Below are positions 1 through 9,273 of a stretch of 64,000 nt of DNA, in pieces. The notes below the pieces were generated by a model. It did no database searches and was not told the DNA's origin. It saw only the letters and a program-made list of their open reading frames with translations. The first letter of the stretch is position 1. The number at the start of each line of letters is the position of its first letter. The position numbers were made by a program, and so were the translations under genes. The stretch is from NCBI RefSeq assembly GCF_008831545.1, contig NZ_CP044523.1, positions 806,001 through 870,000 on the forward strand, written 5' to 3'. This DNA is from Halorussus halophilus (GTDB taxonomy: Archaea; Halobacteriota; Halobacteria; Halobacteriales; Haladaptataceae).

Positions 1-25
1 ACTCCCTCTGGTCGTTTCTCTCATC

Positions 26-75
26 CCTCGCGCGGGTTTGAGGCGGCCAACCAACGGGCCGCCTCAGCGCGCGCC
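26..75 (+). repeat. Dispersed repeat, hairpin module (copy 1)
   Basis: A CCTCGCGCGGGTTT stretch leads into a 9-bp stem (40-48 GAGGCGGCC, 57-65 GGCCGCCTC) and then AGCGCGCGCC. The same flanks around a different stem occur at 17,570-17,614. The flanks are conserved and the stem covaries, so the hairpin itself may be what is kept. Function unknown. Confidence 0.6.
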
Positions 76-167
76 ATCACCCGGAACACTATCGCGCATC
101 TCCACGGACGAACCGGCGCGCGCGGTCGAATCCCGAAGTGGTCTTCCTGAGCGAATGTGAAGGAAGG

Positions 168-284
168 CTCGAAAGACGAGCGGAGCGAAGTCTTTCGGTG
201 ATTCGACCATCTCGCGCGAGAGACGACTGAGCAACGCGAAGGAGTCGGTTGGGGAGGCGTGTGGCTGAGGCGGTGCTGTGCGGT
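168..284 (+). repeat. Dispersed repeat, GGTGCTGTGCGGT module (copy 1)
   Basis: It begins with GGCTCGAAAGAC, carries GTCTTTCGGTG, and ends with a core (245-284) of a GGGGAGG box, GTGTGGCTG and GCGGTGCTGTGCGGT. A second copy lies inverted at 17,395-17,560, with the core at 17,395-17,433. The rest of 1-497 holds no convincing gene; open frames there are frames of the repeat. Confidence 0.6.
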
Positions 285-321
285 ACGGTGCTGAAGTCGC
301 ACCAGTAATCAGTAGACGCGA

Positions 322-350
322 GAATTTCGTGCGCTCTGCGCACGAAGTTC
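322..350 (+). terminator. Strong hairpin followed by T-run
   Basis: TTCGTGCGC (326-334) and GCGCACGAA (338-346) pair around a 3-base loop. The stem extends outward with one wobble pair. A run of six T follows at about 360. It looks like a terminator for something upstream of the window, or an insulator ahead of trkA. Confidence 0.45.
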
Positions 351-387
351 GAGTGTCGGTTTTTTGGTCCAGATTTTTTGGAGAAGT

Positions 388-420
388 GGTAGCAGGCGCG
401 CGAAGCGCGCCGTTGCTACC
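388..420. repeat. Inverted repeat upstream of trkA
   Basis: GGTAGCA plus GGCGCGC pairs with GCGCGCC plus TGCTACC around a GAA loop, with a 2-base bulge on the right arm. It sits about 80 bp before the trkA start. It could be a leader hairpin or a repeat end; nothing in the sequence decides. Confidence 0.4.
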
Positions 421-497
421 CGACGAGAAAAAAGGTGGAAGGAAATGTTCATACGCTCGGGATTTGAAACACCCAAGAAGAATGACGGAGGGTTTGG

Positions 498-1835
498 ATG
501 CGAGTTATCATCATCGGCGCTGGTGAGGTCGGTTCCTCTATCGCCGCGGGCCTCGCGGACAACCACGAGGTCGTCGTGGTGGACGTGGACGGCGAGCGAG
601 TGGACGCGCTGACTTACTCGCTGGACGTCCTCGCCATCGAGGGCGACGGCACGTCGCTCTCGACGCTTCGGGAGGCCGGTATCGAGCAGACAGACATGCT
701 CATCGCCAGCACGGACGACGACGAGACGAACCTCGTCGCCTGTGGCACGGCCAAGACCGTGGACGACCCGTTCACCATCGCGCGGGTCAAGAACGTCGAT
801 TACCTCGAAACGTGGGAGCACGCCGAGAACGCCTTCGGCGTGGACTTCATGGTCTGTTCGAACCTCCTCACGGCAGAGGACATCGTCCGGGTCATCGGTC
901 TGCCCGCCGCGCGCGACGTGGACCCGTTCGCAGGGGGCAAAGTTCAGATGGCCGAGTTCGAAGTGGACGAGGGCAGTCCCGTCGCCGGGCAAACGGTGCA
1001 GGAGGCAGACCGCTTCGAGTCGCTGACGTTCGCGGCGCTCCTGCGGGAGAACGACGTAGAGATTCCCAGCGGTGAGACGAAGATTCGCGCGGGCGACAAG
1101 GTCGTCGTCATCGGGTCGCCCGAGAGCGTCCAGGGGTTCGCCCGCGAGGTCGCGCCCGGCGCGACCCCGACCGGGAACGAAGACCTCGTCATCATCGGCG
1201 GGAGCGAAATCGGCTTCCACACCGCCCGACTCCTCGAAGACCGCGGCCTTCATCCGCGACTCATCGAACAGGACCACGACCGCGCCCGCGAGTTGGCCGA
1301 GAAACTGCCCGACACGGTCGTGATGGAGAACGACGCGACCGACGCGGACTTCCTCGCGCGCGAACACATCGACGAGGCAGACGCCGTCGTCGCCACCCTC
1401 GAAAGCGACGAGAAGAACCTGCTCGTCTCCGTCCTCGCCAAGCAGCTCGGCGCGAAGCGGTCGGTCGCAGTCGTCGAGAGCGGGGAGTACGTCGGCATCT
1501 TCGAGACGGTGGGCGTGGACGTGGCAGTCAACCCCCGAGAAGTCACGGCCGAGGAAATCACGCGGTTCACGCGCGAGACTCACACGGAGAACGTCGCGCT
1601 CATCGAGAGCGACCGCGCGGAAGTGCTGGAAATCGAAGTCGATAGAGAGAGCGCGCTGGTCGGCCGTCCGATTCGAGAAGCGGTCGCAGACCTCCCCACC
1701 GGTTTGGTCGTCGGCGCGATTACCCGCGACCGGGAGTTCGTCGTCCCGCGTGGTGACACCATCATCGAACCGGGCGACCACGTGGTTGTGTTCGTAGACA
1801 TGGACATCTTAGACGACGTGAGCGGCAAGCTATGA
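498..1835 (+). CDS. trkA: Trk potassium uptake regulator TrkA
   Basis: Cytoplasmic gating subunit of a Trk potassium channel. It is 445 residues in the classic double layout: Rossmann RCK_N with GAGEVG near residue 8, a TrkA_C domain (about 135-215), a second RCK_N starting LVIIGGSEIG (about 230), and a second TrkA_C to the end. The paired RCK domains bind NAD(H) or nucleotide and form the ring under the channel. GGAGGG lies just before the chosen ATG. The stop overlaps the trkH start by 4 bp (ATGA), so the two are translationally coupled. In haloarchaea this pair supports the high cytoplasmic potassium of the salt-in strategy. Confidence 0.95.
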   Translation: MRVIIIGAGEVGSSIAAGLADNHEVVVVDVDGERVDALTYSLDVLAIEGDGTSLSTLREAGIEQTDMLIASTDDDETNLVACGTAKTVDDPFTIARVKNVDYLETWEHAENAFGVDFMVCSNLLTAEDIVRVIGLPAARDVDPFAGGKVQMAEFEVDEGSPVAGQTVQEADRFESLTFAALLRENDVEIPSGETKIRAGDKVVVIGSPESVQGFAREVAPGATPTGNEDLVIIGGSEIGFHTARLLEDRGLHPRLIEQDHDRARELAEKLPDTVVMENDATDADFLAREHIDEADAVVATLESDEKNLLVSVLAKQLGAKRSVAVVESGEYVGIFETVGVDVAVNPREVTAEEITRFTRETHTENVALIESDRAEVLEIEVDRESALVGRPIREAVADLPTGLVVGAITRDREFVVPRGDTIIEPGDHVVVFVDMDILDDVSGKL

Positions 1836-3394
1836 ACGGCCATCTGCGCGTCGATTGGCGAGCGAGCGTCAGTCTCGTCGGGACCGTCGTCAAGTGGCTG
1901 GCGGCCGCGATGCTGTTCCCGCTCGTGGTCGCGCTCTACTACGGCGAGGGCATCACGACGTTCGTCGCGGCTATCGCGCTGTCGATAACCGTCGGGTGGA
2001 CGCTCGAACAACTCGACGACGACCCGGACCTCGGCGCGCGCGAAGGGTTCCTGATGGTCGCACTGACGTGGCTCGCCGTCTCGATAGTCGGGGGCGCACC
2101 GTACGTCATCGCCGGAGAGGGCTCTGTCGCCGTTCCCGTGAACGCACTGTTCGAGTCGATGAGCGGCTTCACGACGACCGGAGCGACGGTCATGCAGAAC
2201 ATCGGCTTCGAGGAACACAGTCGCGCGCTGATGATGTGGCGACAGCAGACCCAGTGGCTCGGCGGCATGGGTATTGTCGTCCTCGCGGTGGCGATTCTTC
2301 CGGAACTCTCTGTCGGTGGTGCCCAACTGATGGACGCGGAAGCGCCCGGTCCCGGAATTCAGAAACTCACGCCGCGAATCGCCGAGACCGCACGCGCACT
2401 CTGGGTGGCGTATCTCGGTATCACCGCGCTGGAAATCGTGCTGTTGTACGGCCTGCATCTGTTGGGCAACGCGCTCGGAACGCCACTCGCGCCGAACATG
2501 ACGCTGTACCAGTCGGTCGCCCACGGCTTCACGACGATGTCTACCGGCGGGTTCTCGCCCGCCGCGCGGAGCATCGAGGCGTTCTCGGCGGCCGTCCAGT
2601 GGCTCATCATCCCGTTCATGGTTGCGGCAGGGACGAACTTCGCGCTGTTCTGGCACGTCTTGAACGGCGAGTCCGAGCATCTGTTCAGAGACTCAGAGTT
2701 CAAATCCTACGTCGGTATCATCGGGGTGCTAGCGGCCGTGGCGACGGCGCTACTCGTCACGGGCGTCGGTATGGCCCGGGTGCCGACCATCGGTCCCATC
2801 GCCGGAAACCTCGAAGCGTCGGCCCGCCACGCGACGTTCCAACTCGCCTCCATCATCACCACGACTGGATACGCCAGCATGGACTTCACGACGTGGAGTA
2901 TCCCCGCGAAGTACCTCCTCTTCGCGGCGATGTTCATCGGTGGCTCCGCGGGTTCGACGGGCGGGGCCATCAAAATCGTCCGGTGGTACGTCATCCTCAA
3001 ATCGTTCAAGCGAGAGCTGTTCACGACGGTCCACCCCGAGGCAGTTCGCCCCGTTCGACTCGGTGGTCGCGCGCTCGACGAGCGCGCACTCCGCGGTATC
3101 TACGCGTTCACCCTGCTCTACATCGTCATCTTCTTCGTGGCGACGCTGGTCCTCTTCCTGAACTCGACTCGCAACCCCGACCCGGTGTTCCCGCTGAGTA
3201 CGCTCGAAGCGATGAGCGCAGTCGCGGCGACGCTGGGCAACGTCGGGCCGGGCTTTGGCGTCGTCGGGCCGATGGGTAACTACCTCAAGTTCACCGCGTC
3301 GAGCAAGCTGTTCATGGTGTTCCTGATGTGGATCGGCCGGTTAGAAATTCTGCCCGTGCTGGTGCTGCTCACGCCCGCCTACTGGCGGTCGTGA
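1832..3394 (+). CDS. trkH: Trk potassium transporter membrane subunit TrkH
   Basis: Polytopic channel subunit of 520 residues. Four pore loops with filter glycines are visible: GFTTTGATVM, GFTTMSTGGFSP, TTTGYASMDF and the more degenerate TLGNVGPGFG. This is the fourfold pseudo-symmetric TrkH/KtrB arrangement. About ten hydrophobic helices cover the rest. It overlaps trkA by 4 bp, so gating ring and pore are made together. It ends about 30 bp from the convergent regulator gene. Confidence 0.95.
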   Translation: MNGHLRVDWRASVSLVGTVVKWLAAAMLFPLVVALYYGEGITTFVAAIALSITVGWTLEQLDDDPDLGAREGFLMVALTWLAVSIVGGAPYVIAGEGSVAVPVNALFESMSGFTTTGATVMQNIGFEEHSRALMMWRQQTQWLGGMGIVVLAVAILPELSVGGAQLMDAEAPGPGIQKLTPRIAETARALWVAYLGITALEIVLLYGLHLLGNALGTPLAPNMTLYQSVAHGFTTMSTGGFSPAARSIEAFSAAVQWLIIPFMVAAGTNFALFWHVLNGESEHLFRDSEFKSYVGIIGVLAAVATALLVTGVGMARVPTIGPIAGNLEASARHATFQLASIITTTGYASMDFTTWSIPAKYLLFAAMFIGGSAGSTGGAIKIVRWYVILKSFKRELFTTVHPEAVRPVRLGGRALDERALRGIYAFTLLYIVIFFVATLVLFLNSTRNPDPVFPLSTLEAMSAVAATLGNVGPGFGVVGPMGNYLKFTASSKLFMVFLMWIGRLEILPVLVLLTPAYWRS

Positions 3395-3426
3395 GTTTCT
3401 CGTTCTCTCCTTCTCGACCCCGCTTC

Positions 3427-4089
3427 CTAATTCCCCAGTTCGCTCTCGCCGAGGTGGTCACCGATGAGCGATTCGTGGGCGCGACGCAGTCGCTCTGAGA
3501 CGGCCTGTCTGGAGACGCCGAGTCGGTCACCGACCGCTCTCAGGTCCACGTTGCGCGGCACGGTGTAGTAGCCCATCTCGTGGGCCGCCGAGAGTGCTTG
3601 TTGTTGCTTGCTGGTCAGTCCGTTTCGCGTGGCGGGACCGTCTTGGTCGCTGTAGAGGCGAGTGACGGTCGCTTCGTACTGCCGACAGAACTCGTCGTCG
3701 AAGACGCTTCCGAGGTCTTGGTGATTCGTGAACCGAAGCCGGAAGCTCCAGACGCTGTCTTTGCCCTTGGCGTGTAGCATGACACCGTCGCGCTCGAAGA
3801 TGGTCTCGGCGAACGAACAGATTTCGCCCGCGAACGTCACCTCGAACAGCGTCGCGTCGCCGTTCCCCCCCAATCGAGTCGTCTTCGTCACCGACGAGTC
3901 CGCGGCGAACAGTTCCTCGGCCCGGTCGGCGTCGATGCCGGACACCCAGACGAACGGCATGATTCTGTCTCCTCCCCCACCGACCATCTGTTCCATCCGG
4001 AACTCCGCGCCCGGTTCGCGCTCGAACGTGTCGCGCAACGCGAGCGAGGACGCGGGTACTTCGACTTCGAAGACGGTCGCTGCACTCAT
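3427..4089 (-). CDS. Bat-like HTH_10 transcriptional regulator (copy 1)
   Basis: A 220-residue member of the haloarchaeal bacterio-opsin-activator-like family. The N-terminal half resembles the family's ligand-sensing fold, with FVWVSGIDADRAEELF near residue 50. The C-terminus is a typical HTH_10: LTSKQQQALSAAHEMGYY, PRNVDLRAVGDRLGVSRQAVSERLRRA. I chose the ATG at 4089 (MSAATVFEV) over an in-frame GTG three codons upstream, because paralogues begin at this point. The signal and target are unknown. A paralogue lies immediately upstream on the same strand. Confidence 0.85.
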   Translation of the reverse strand: MSAATVFEVEVPASSLALRDTFEREPGAEFRMEQMVGGGGDRIMPFVWVSGIDADRAEELFAADSSVTKTTRLGGNGDATLFEVTFAGEICSFAETIFERDGVMLHAKGKDSVWSFRLRFTNHQDLGSVFDDEFCRQYEATVTRLYSDQDGPATRNGLTSKQQQALSAAHEMGYYTVPRNVDLRAVGDRLGVSRQAVSERLRRAHESLIGDHLGESELGN

Positions 4090-4247
4090 ACAGGCCACCC
4101 CACCAGGGCGTCAGTTCCGTACCTTTTCGCCCTTCCTGAGGAGGCAAGCGACGGGTCGTTCATGTGGCCGTCCTTTACCACGAAACCCGCATAAGGCCAC
4201 GGGTTCAATATTAATGGAGTTCGAACAGCGAGCCGAGAGTCTCTCGG

Positions 4248-4904
4248 TTAGCGGTCCAACTGGCCGCCGTCGATGACGAGCGTGTGCCGGATGAGTGTGT
4301 CGTGTGCCCGGCGGAGTCGCTGGGAGACGGAGTTCGCCGAGATGTCGAGTCGTTCGGCGATGTCCTCGACCGTCGCGTTTCGCGGCACCGAGAAGTAACC
4401 CAACTCCGAGGCCAACACCAGCGTCTCGCGCTGTTCGGGCGTCAGACCGAACTCGCCGTCTTTCGGTTCGGTCGTCCGGTACTTGCGGTGGAGTTCGAAC
4501 GCGTCTGCCTCGAAGTGGTCGCGGAACTCCGAGAGAAACCCTTCGTCGGTGAACCGAAGTTTCAGAAACCACTCGTTCTTGTTGGCGATGGCCTGTCGGA
4601 CGATACCGTGGCGGTTGACCATCTCGTCTACCAACTGTTCGATATCGTCGTCCCACCGAATCTCGTAGAGGTAGGTGCCGTCGAACGCGTCGAGGGTCTC
4701 GAACGCTTCGACGGTCGGGTCGTCTTCGAGCGCGTCGGCGAACTGGTCTACGTCGTCGCCCGACACCCAAAAGAAGGGCATCACCCACTCTCTGCTGTGA
4801 GTCGCGAGTCGTTCGATTTCGACGCGCGTTCCGGGAGCCGATTCGAGTGCGTGACCCAGCGCAAAACTGTCTGCGGGAACGGAGAACTCCGCGATGAGGC
4901 TCAT
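4248..4904 (-). CDS. Bat-like HTH_10 transcriptional regulator (copy 2)
   Basis: 218 residues, a paralogue of the gene at 3427 with the same layout: N-terminal sensing half (MPFFWVSGDDVDQFADAL near residue 42) and C-terminal HTH_10 (LTPEQRETLVLASELGYFSVPRN, DIAERLDISANSVSQRLRRAH). The two share the MPFxWVSG motif but are otherwise diverged, so the duplication is old. The gap between them (4090-4247) has an AATATTAATGG stretch near 4207 that could be the TATA box of copy 1. Ligand unknown. Confidence 0.85.
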   Translation of the reverse strand: MSLIAEFSVPADSFALGHALESAPGTRVEIERLATHSREWVMPFFWVSGDDVDQFADALEDDPTVEAFETLDAFDGTYLYEIRWDDDIEQLVDEMVNRHGIVRQAIANKNEWFLKLRFTDEGFLSEFRDHFEADAFELHRKYRTTEPKDGEFGLTPEQRETLVLASELGYFSVPRNATVEDIAERLDISANSVSQRLRRAHDTLIRHTLVIDGGQLDR

Positions 4905-4982
4905 CGAATCGGACTACGTCGTCCCGGTACTAATCGTATATGGTAGGACGTGTAAGGGTAATCGCCCTCGGTCTTCGACAGA

Positions 4983-5507
4983 TTAGTTTCCGTCTCCGCC
5001 GCTCTGGTTTCCGCCCCCTGTCTGGTTCCCGCTACTAGTCGTCTGCTGACCGTCGTCCGGTCGAACCGGACTGAACGTCACGTCCGTGAGATTCTGGTCG
5101 TCGTCCGGGAACAGAGAGGCGTTCGGTTCGAGCGAGTAGAGTTGCCCTTGCTGTACCTCTGCGTCGTTCGCCGGGAAGAACGGCACGCGCTCGTTCGTGT
5201 TCTGGTACTTGGCGAACCGGGTGTTGTAGTCGCTCCACGCGGTGAATCCGGTGACTTCCGGACTCCAATTGACGACTGGCGAGATGACTTCGATGCGCGC
5301 GGCCGGGTGGAACTGCCCGGTGAACATCAGTGCCTTGTACTCCGCGCTGTAGTCTACGCCGTCCCCGCCGTCGCCACCGTCTTGGCCGACTGCACTGCCA
5401 ACCCCACCCATACCGAGCGCGAGCGCACCGGACGCGAGTGCACCGTGTTTCACGAACGTTCGACGCGACGATTCGCCGACGAGTCGCTGGTCGGTGTCTT
5501 CAGACAT
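4983..5507 (-). CDS. Tat-exported hypothetical protein
   Basis: 174 residues from the ATG at 5507; GGGGGAAAG sits just upstream as a ribosome site. The N-terminus has a twin-arginine signal (SSRRTFVKHG then a short hydrophobic stretch ending near AVGQ), followed by a Gly/Asp linker. The mature part has no family I recognise. It ends in a Gly/Asn/Gln low-complexity tail. Presumably a cell-surface protein. It is divergent from the Lrp-type gene at 5631. Confidence 0.7.
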   Translation of the reverse strand: MSEDTDQRLVGESSRRTFVKHGALASGALALGMGGVGSAVGQDGGDGGDGVDYSAEYKALMFTGQFHPAARIEVISPVVNWSPEVTGFTAWSDYNTRFAKYQNTNERVPFFPANDAEVQQGQLYSLEPNASLFPDDDQNLTDVTFSPVRPDDGQQTTSSGNQTGGGNQSGGDGN

Positions 5508-5630
5508 GCTTTCCCCCATCCCGAGAACCGCTCCGGGACGACTACACACAGTAGCGTGAGTCCAAAAAGGGCAGTGCCTGCCGTGTAATGCGGCGGCAAT
5601 GTTTTGCTGATTGCTAGCGTATCACTGCCG

Positions 5631-5861
5631 ATGATTCGCGCCTACGTCGCCGTTATCACTGCGGGCGGAGCCTCGAAGGAAGTCCTCGACGCGGTCCGGG
5701 ACCTCTCCGGCGTCACGGAGGCCCACATCGTCGCTGGCGACTTCGACATCGTCGCCGAAATCGAGGGCGAGACGGTCCACGACCTCCAGACGATGCTTAC
5801 GAAAGAGATTCAAGCCATCGACGGCGTGGGGACGACTCGGACGTACGTGCAACTCGACTGA
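5631..5861 (+). CDS. Stand-alone Lrp/AsnC ligand-binding domain protein
   Basis: A 76-residue protein containing only the RAM (Lrp/AsnC C-terminal) fold: MIRAYVAVITAGG, a VRDLSGVTEAHIVAGDFDIVAEI core and the GVGTTRTYVQL final strand. There is no DNA-binding domain, so it should act by oligomerising or by binding a small molecule and partner regulators. The start at 5631 is preferred over a longer in-frame start, since homologous domains begin at MIxAYV. It sits tail-to-tail with the permease at 5888 and may sense amino acids related to that transporter; this is inference. Confidence 0.85.
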   Translation: MIRAYVAVITAGGASKEVLDAVRDLSGVTEAHIVAGDFDIVAEIEGETVHDLQTMLTKEIQAIDGVGTTRTYVQLD

Positions 5862-5887
5862 CCGCGAGAGAAGAAGTGGTGACTTGC

Positions 5888-8140
5888 TCAACCGAACAGT
5901 CGTTCGCGGAGCGACCGCTTGCGGGTCTGTTCGGCCAGCAGCACCGAACAGTCCACGTCGTCCACCACGTCCAGCACCAGCGACCCGCGGACGAGACGCG
6001 ACAGCAGACCGCGTTCGGTCGCACCGACGACCATCAGCGAACAGTCGTTCGCGGCGCGTTCGATGGCCGTCTCCACGTCACCGGTTTCGACGCGCAGGTC
6101 GGCGTCGCTCAAGCCGTGGTCGTCGGCCCAGTCGGCGAGGAACCGCTCGCCTTCAGTTTGGTCGTCGGCGACGTGCAACAGCGTAATCTCCGAGTCGAAC
6201 TCCGAGCGGAGGTACTTGGCGATAGTCGCGCTGAGGTCCGAGTCCGGACCGCCAGCGGTCGGCACCAGCACGCGCTCGGGGTCGAAGCCGCGGTCTTTCA
6301 GCACGAGGAAGTCACACGGCAAGTTGTGCGTGAGTTCGTCCATCGCGCTCTCTGCTCGGCCCGGCGACCCGTGGGAGTCCGGCCCCCAACCCATGATTGT
6401 GAGGTCCGCCTTGTGGCTCCGGGCGGCGTCGAACACCTCCTCGAACGAGCGGTGCGAGAGGATGGTGTGAGTTTCGATGGGGACGCCGAGCGTCTCGGCG
6501 TCTTCGCGGGCTTTTGCGAGCAGTTCGCCAGACTCTGCGTCCAGTTGCTCGACGTGTTCGGCCCCGCTCGCCAGCGGCGTTTGGTCGGGCACCTGCACGA
6601 TGTGGACTGCGACGACGCGGCCGTCGCGCTGGTTGGCGATGGCGCTCGCCAGCGAGATGAGTTGCTGTTCGTGTTCAGGGTTAGCCAGCGGCACCATCAC
6701 CTTGTACTCGCCGCCGTCCGGTTGGACCGACGTCGCGGCCGCGACGGCCGAGTCTGGCATCTTCTCGGGACGGTTTCGGATGTAATTTCCGAGAATACCC
6801 TGTTTGTCGGTCTTACCACGGGCGTACGCGAAGTACCAGACGACGCCACCGGCGACGAAGAGGACGCTGAGGCCGATTTCAATGGGTGCCATGAACCCGA
6901 TGAGCGCGAACGAGAACAGCGCGCCGAGGATGGGCGTGATGGGGTAGAACGGCACCTTGAACGCCGGTTCGTACTCGGCGACGTCCGCCTCCCGCATCAC
7001 GATGAGCGCGAGGTTGAGCAGTCCGTAGACTATGAGGTGAAGGACGCTTCCGGCTTTGGCCAACACCTTCACTTCGCCCACGAGGATGAGCGCCAGAATG
7101 ATGGCTCCCGTCACCCCTATCGAGCGGTACGGGGTCGCAAATTTCTCGTGGATGTCGTTGAGCCACGACGAGATGAGTTTGTCGCGGCCCATGGCGAAGT
7201 TGATGCGCGAGGAGGCCAGAATCGACGCGTTTGCGCTGGACGCGGTGGCGAGCAGTCCCCCGAAGATGATGAGTCCTGCACCGACGCCTGCAAGGCCGAG
7301 CGTCTCACCGAACGCGATTTCGGCGACTTCGACCACGGGGTCCGCGCCCTCTGCGGCGAGTTGACGCCAGTTCTTCACACTCGCCATGACGACCATCAGG
7401 ATTGCGTACATTATCGTCACGATGACGACCGACCCGACGACCGCCAGTGGGAGATTGCGGCCGGGATTCTTGATTTCCTCCGCGACGGTCGTGATTTTGG
7501 CGAATCCGAGGAACGAGACGAAGACGAGCGCCGTTCCGGGGAGGACCGCACCGTAGCCGCCGAGTTCGGCCGGGGCGAACGGTTTCAGGGTCGAGATATC
7601 CGACTGCAGGAAGCCCAGAATCGAGAAGACGGTCAGAATCGCCACGAGCGTGATGACGATGACGTTCTGTAGTCGTCCCGTCTCTTTCGCACCGACGTAG
7701 TTGATGACGACGAACAGCAGTCCCGCCATCAACGCGGCTATCTTCTTCCCGGTCAACGTCACCACTCCGAGGCTTACGGTGGGGATGGTGACGAGTTGGA
7801 CGATGAAATCGCCGAATCCGAGCACGTAGAACGCAGATGCGAACGCCAGTCCCATCCAGTTACCCATCCCCGCAATCGATCCGAACAGCGGCCCAAGTGC
7901 GTGGTTGACGTAGTAGTAACTGCCGCCAGCCTTCGGCATTGCGGTCCCGAGTTCGCTCGCGGACAGTGCCGTGAACAGCGAGATGATACCGCCGACCGCG
8001 AACGAGAGTGCGATGGCGGGGCCTGCCGTGGCGTACGCTTGTCGAGGCAACACGAAGATACCCGCGCCGATCATGGTCCCGACGCCGATGGTCAGTGCGG
8101 CGAGTGGACCGAGGTCTTTCGCGAGTTCTTCGTCGCTCAT
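5888..8140 (-). CDS. Amino acid permease (APC) with two C-terminal UspA domains (1)
   Basis: 750 residues. The first 450 or so form a 12-helix APC-superfamily transporter with the family signature at the first helix (GVGTMIGAGIFVLP) and GGSYYYVNHALG after helix 2. Two UspA-type nucleotide-binding domains follow (about 475-610 and 615-745). The second carries the ATP-loop pattern GATERGLLSRLVRGS. The fusion suggests transport gated by adenine nucleotides. The start overlaps the stop of the UspA gene at 8137 by 4 bp, so the two are one operon. Confidence 0.9.
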   Translation of the reverse strand: MSDEELAKDLGPLAALTIGVGTMIGAGIFVLPRQAYATAGPAIALSFAVGGIISLFTALSASELGTAMPKAGGSYYYVNHALGPLFGSIAGMGNWMGLAFASAFYVLGFGDFIVQLVTIPTVSLGVVTLTGKKIAALMAGLLFVVINYVGAKETGRLQNVIVITLVAILTVFSILGFLQSDISTLKPFAPAELGGYGAVLPGTALVFVSFLGFAKITTVAEEIKNPGRNLPLAVVGSVVIVTIMYAILMVVMASVKNWRQLAAEGADPVVEVAEIAFGETLGLAGVGAGLIIFGGLLATASSANASILASSRINFAMGRDKLISSWLNDIHEKFATPYRSIGVTGAIILALILVGEVKVLAKAGSVLHLIVYGLLNLALIVMREADVAEYEPAFKVPFYPITPILGALFSFALIGFMAPIEIGLSVLFVAGGVVWYFAYARGKTDKQGILGNYIRNRPEKMPDSAVAAATSVQPDGGEYKVMVPLANPEHEQQLISLASAIANQRDGRVVAVHIVQVPDQTPLASGAEHVEQLDAESGELLAKAREDAETLGVPIETHTILSHRSFEEVFDAARSHKADLTIMGWGPDSHGSPGRAESAMDELTHNLPCDFLVLKDRGFDPERVLVPTAGGPDSDLSATIAKYLRSEFDSEITLLHVADDQTEGERFLADWADDHGLSDADLRVETGDVETAIERAANDCSLMVVGATERGLLSRLVRGSLVLDVVDDVDCSVLLAEQTRKRSLRERLFG

Positions 8141-8574
8141 TCGTCGTCCTCGTCCGGAAGCACGACCACCGGTCGGTCGGTCTCGGTCACGAGCGAGAGG
8201 GTCACGTCACCGGTGAGCATCCGCACCCAACGACTGCCACCGCGCGGCGTGAACGCGATAGACGTGGCGTCTACGTCGTCGGCGACGTCGAAAATAGTCT
8301 CGGCGACGTCGGTGCCGTATTCGAGTCGCGTCTCGACGGCGACGCCTGCGTCCTCGCAGGCCCGCTCGACGACTTCGAAAATCTCTTCGCCGACTTCTTC
8401 GCGCTGTTCGACCGACGCCTTGTCGGGGACGCCGCCGCCCTTCTCGACGACGTGGACCGCGACGACGCGACCGTCACTCGCCGCAATTCGGTCGAGCGCG
8501 GCCGCGAAGGTCGATTCGGCGTCTTCGACGCTGGCGACGGGGACGACGACAGTTTGCAGGAGCGGGTCGCTCAT
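8137..8574 (-). CDS. Universal stress protein UspA family
   Basis: A 145-residue single UspA domain beginning LLQTVVVPVASVEDAESTF, with the central VAVHVVEKGG strand. It is first in a two-gene operon with the permease/UspA fusion and presumably pairs with its UspA domains. The terminal region (PRGGSRWVRMLTGDVTLSLV) matches the family's nucleotide-binding end in position but is not a perfect G-x2-G-x9-G motif. The 256 bp upstream (8575-8830) hold the presumed promoter and no gene that I can see. Confidence 0.85.
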   Translation of the reverse strand: MSDPLLQTVVVPVASVEDAESTFAAALDRIAASDGRVVAVHVVEKGGGVPDKASVEQREEVGEEIFEVVERACEDAGVAVETRLEYGTDVAETIFDVADDVDATSIAFTPRGGSRWVRMLTGDVTLSLVTETDRPVVVLPDEDDE

Positions 8575-8830
8575 GTTCCACCACCGCCGTCTATCGTGAC
8601 GTGTTGCGGGCGACGGGGCGAGCCGTCGAACGCGACGATACGGGACTTGAGACCGGAAACGAGGCTGTAGGTCGGTGATTTCGAGCCGGTAGCGACTCGA
8701 AGGTATCTCTCTCTGATGGGTGTCTGCATCGTGTGTGAGAGATAGCAGACATGGACAATAAGTCGCCCGGTGTCGATGAGTTTAGCCGCTCCACGTCGCT
8801 GGAATCCGGAGTTTGTTGCCGAGAAGTCGG

Positions 8831-9223
8831 TCACACCGCCGCGACCCACACCCGAAACTCCTCGGGTTGGTCGAACACCTCGCGGAACAGACTGTCGATG
8901 CATTGGGCCACGCGATTCGGGTCCGCGAGCGCGGAGACGTGAACGTTCACGCCTTCGACCTCTTCGGGTCGCTGGATGCCGTCTATCTTGAACGCCGGGA
9001 ACTCGCCGAGGACGGCTTTCAGAGCCTCCAATTCGTCTTCTGTACAGTCCACGTTCAGGACGCCGTCGCCGAACTGGACCCACGGCGGGGCCTCCTCGGC
9101 GTCGGTGGCGTCATCGTCTGCTTCGAACGTGCAAAACGGACTCCCGCGCTCGCGGTGGGCCGTGATGGCTTCGGCGAACAACTTCCGGCGCGTTTCGGGC
9201 GTCGCGGCGTCGAATCGAGTCAT
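8831..9223 (-). CDS. Conserved haloarchaeal protein, possibly DUF7108-like
   Basis: 130 residues from MTRFDAATPE; the longer upstream frame is not protein-like. It is acidic and globular, with PPWVQFGDGVLNVDCTEDELEALK and a C-terminal GVNVHVSALADPNRVAQCIDSLFREVF. I recall such proteins as a haloarchaeal family near RNase H genes, but cannot confirm that here. No catalytic motif is evident. Confidence 0.7.
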   Translation of the reverse strand: MTRFDAATPETRRKLFAEAITAHRERGSPFCTFEADDDATDAEEAPPWVQFGDGVLNVDCTEDELEALKAVLGEFPAFKIDGIQRPEEVEGVNVHVSALADPNRVAQCIDSLFREVFDQPEEFRVWVAAV

Positions 9224-9273
9224 AGCTACAGGTTGGCGAGCGGGCCTGAAAAATGGATACACCTTCGGCGGTG

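Noticed and set aside
309-1781. A 490-residue open frame opposite trkA
   Set aside because: Antisense frame created by high GC codon bias; His/Arg/Asp-rich with no fold, and trkA is certain on the other strand. The same holds for long frames opposite the permeases (5,876-7,672; 11,938-13,815) and opposite DUF58 (18,323-20,038).
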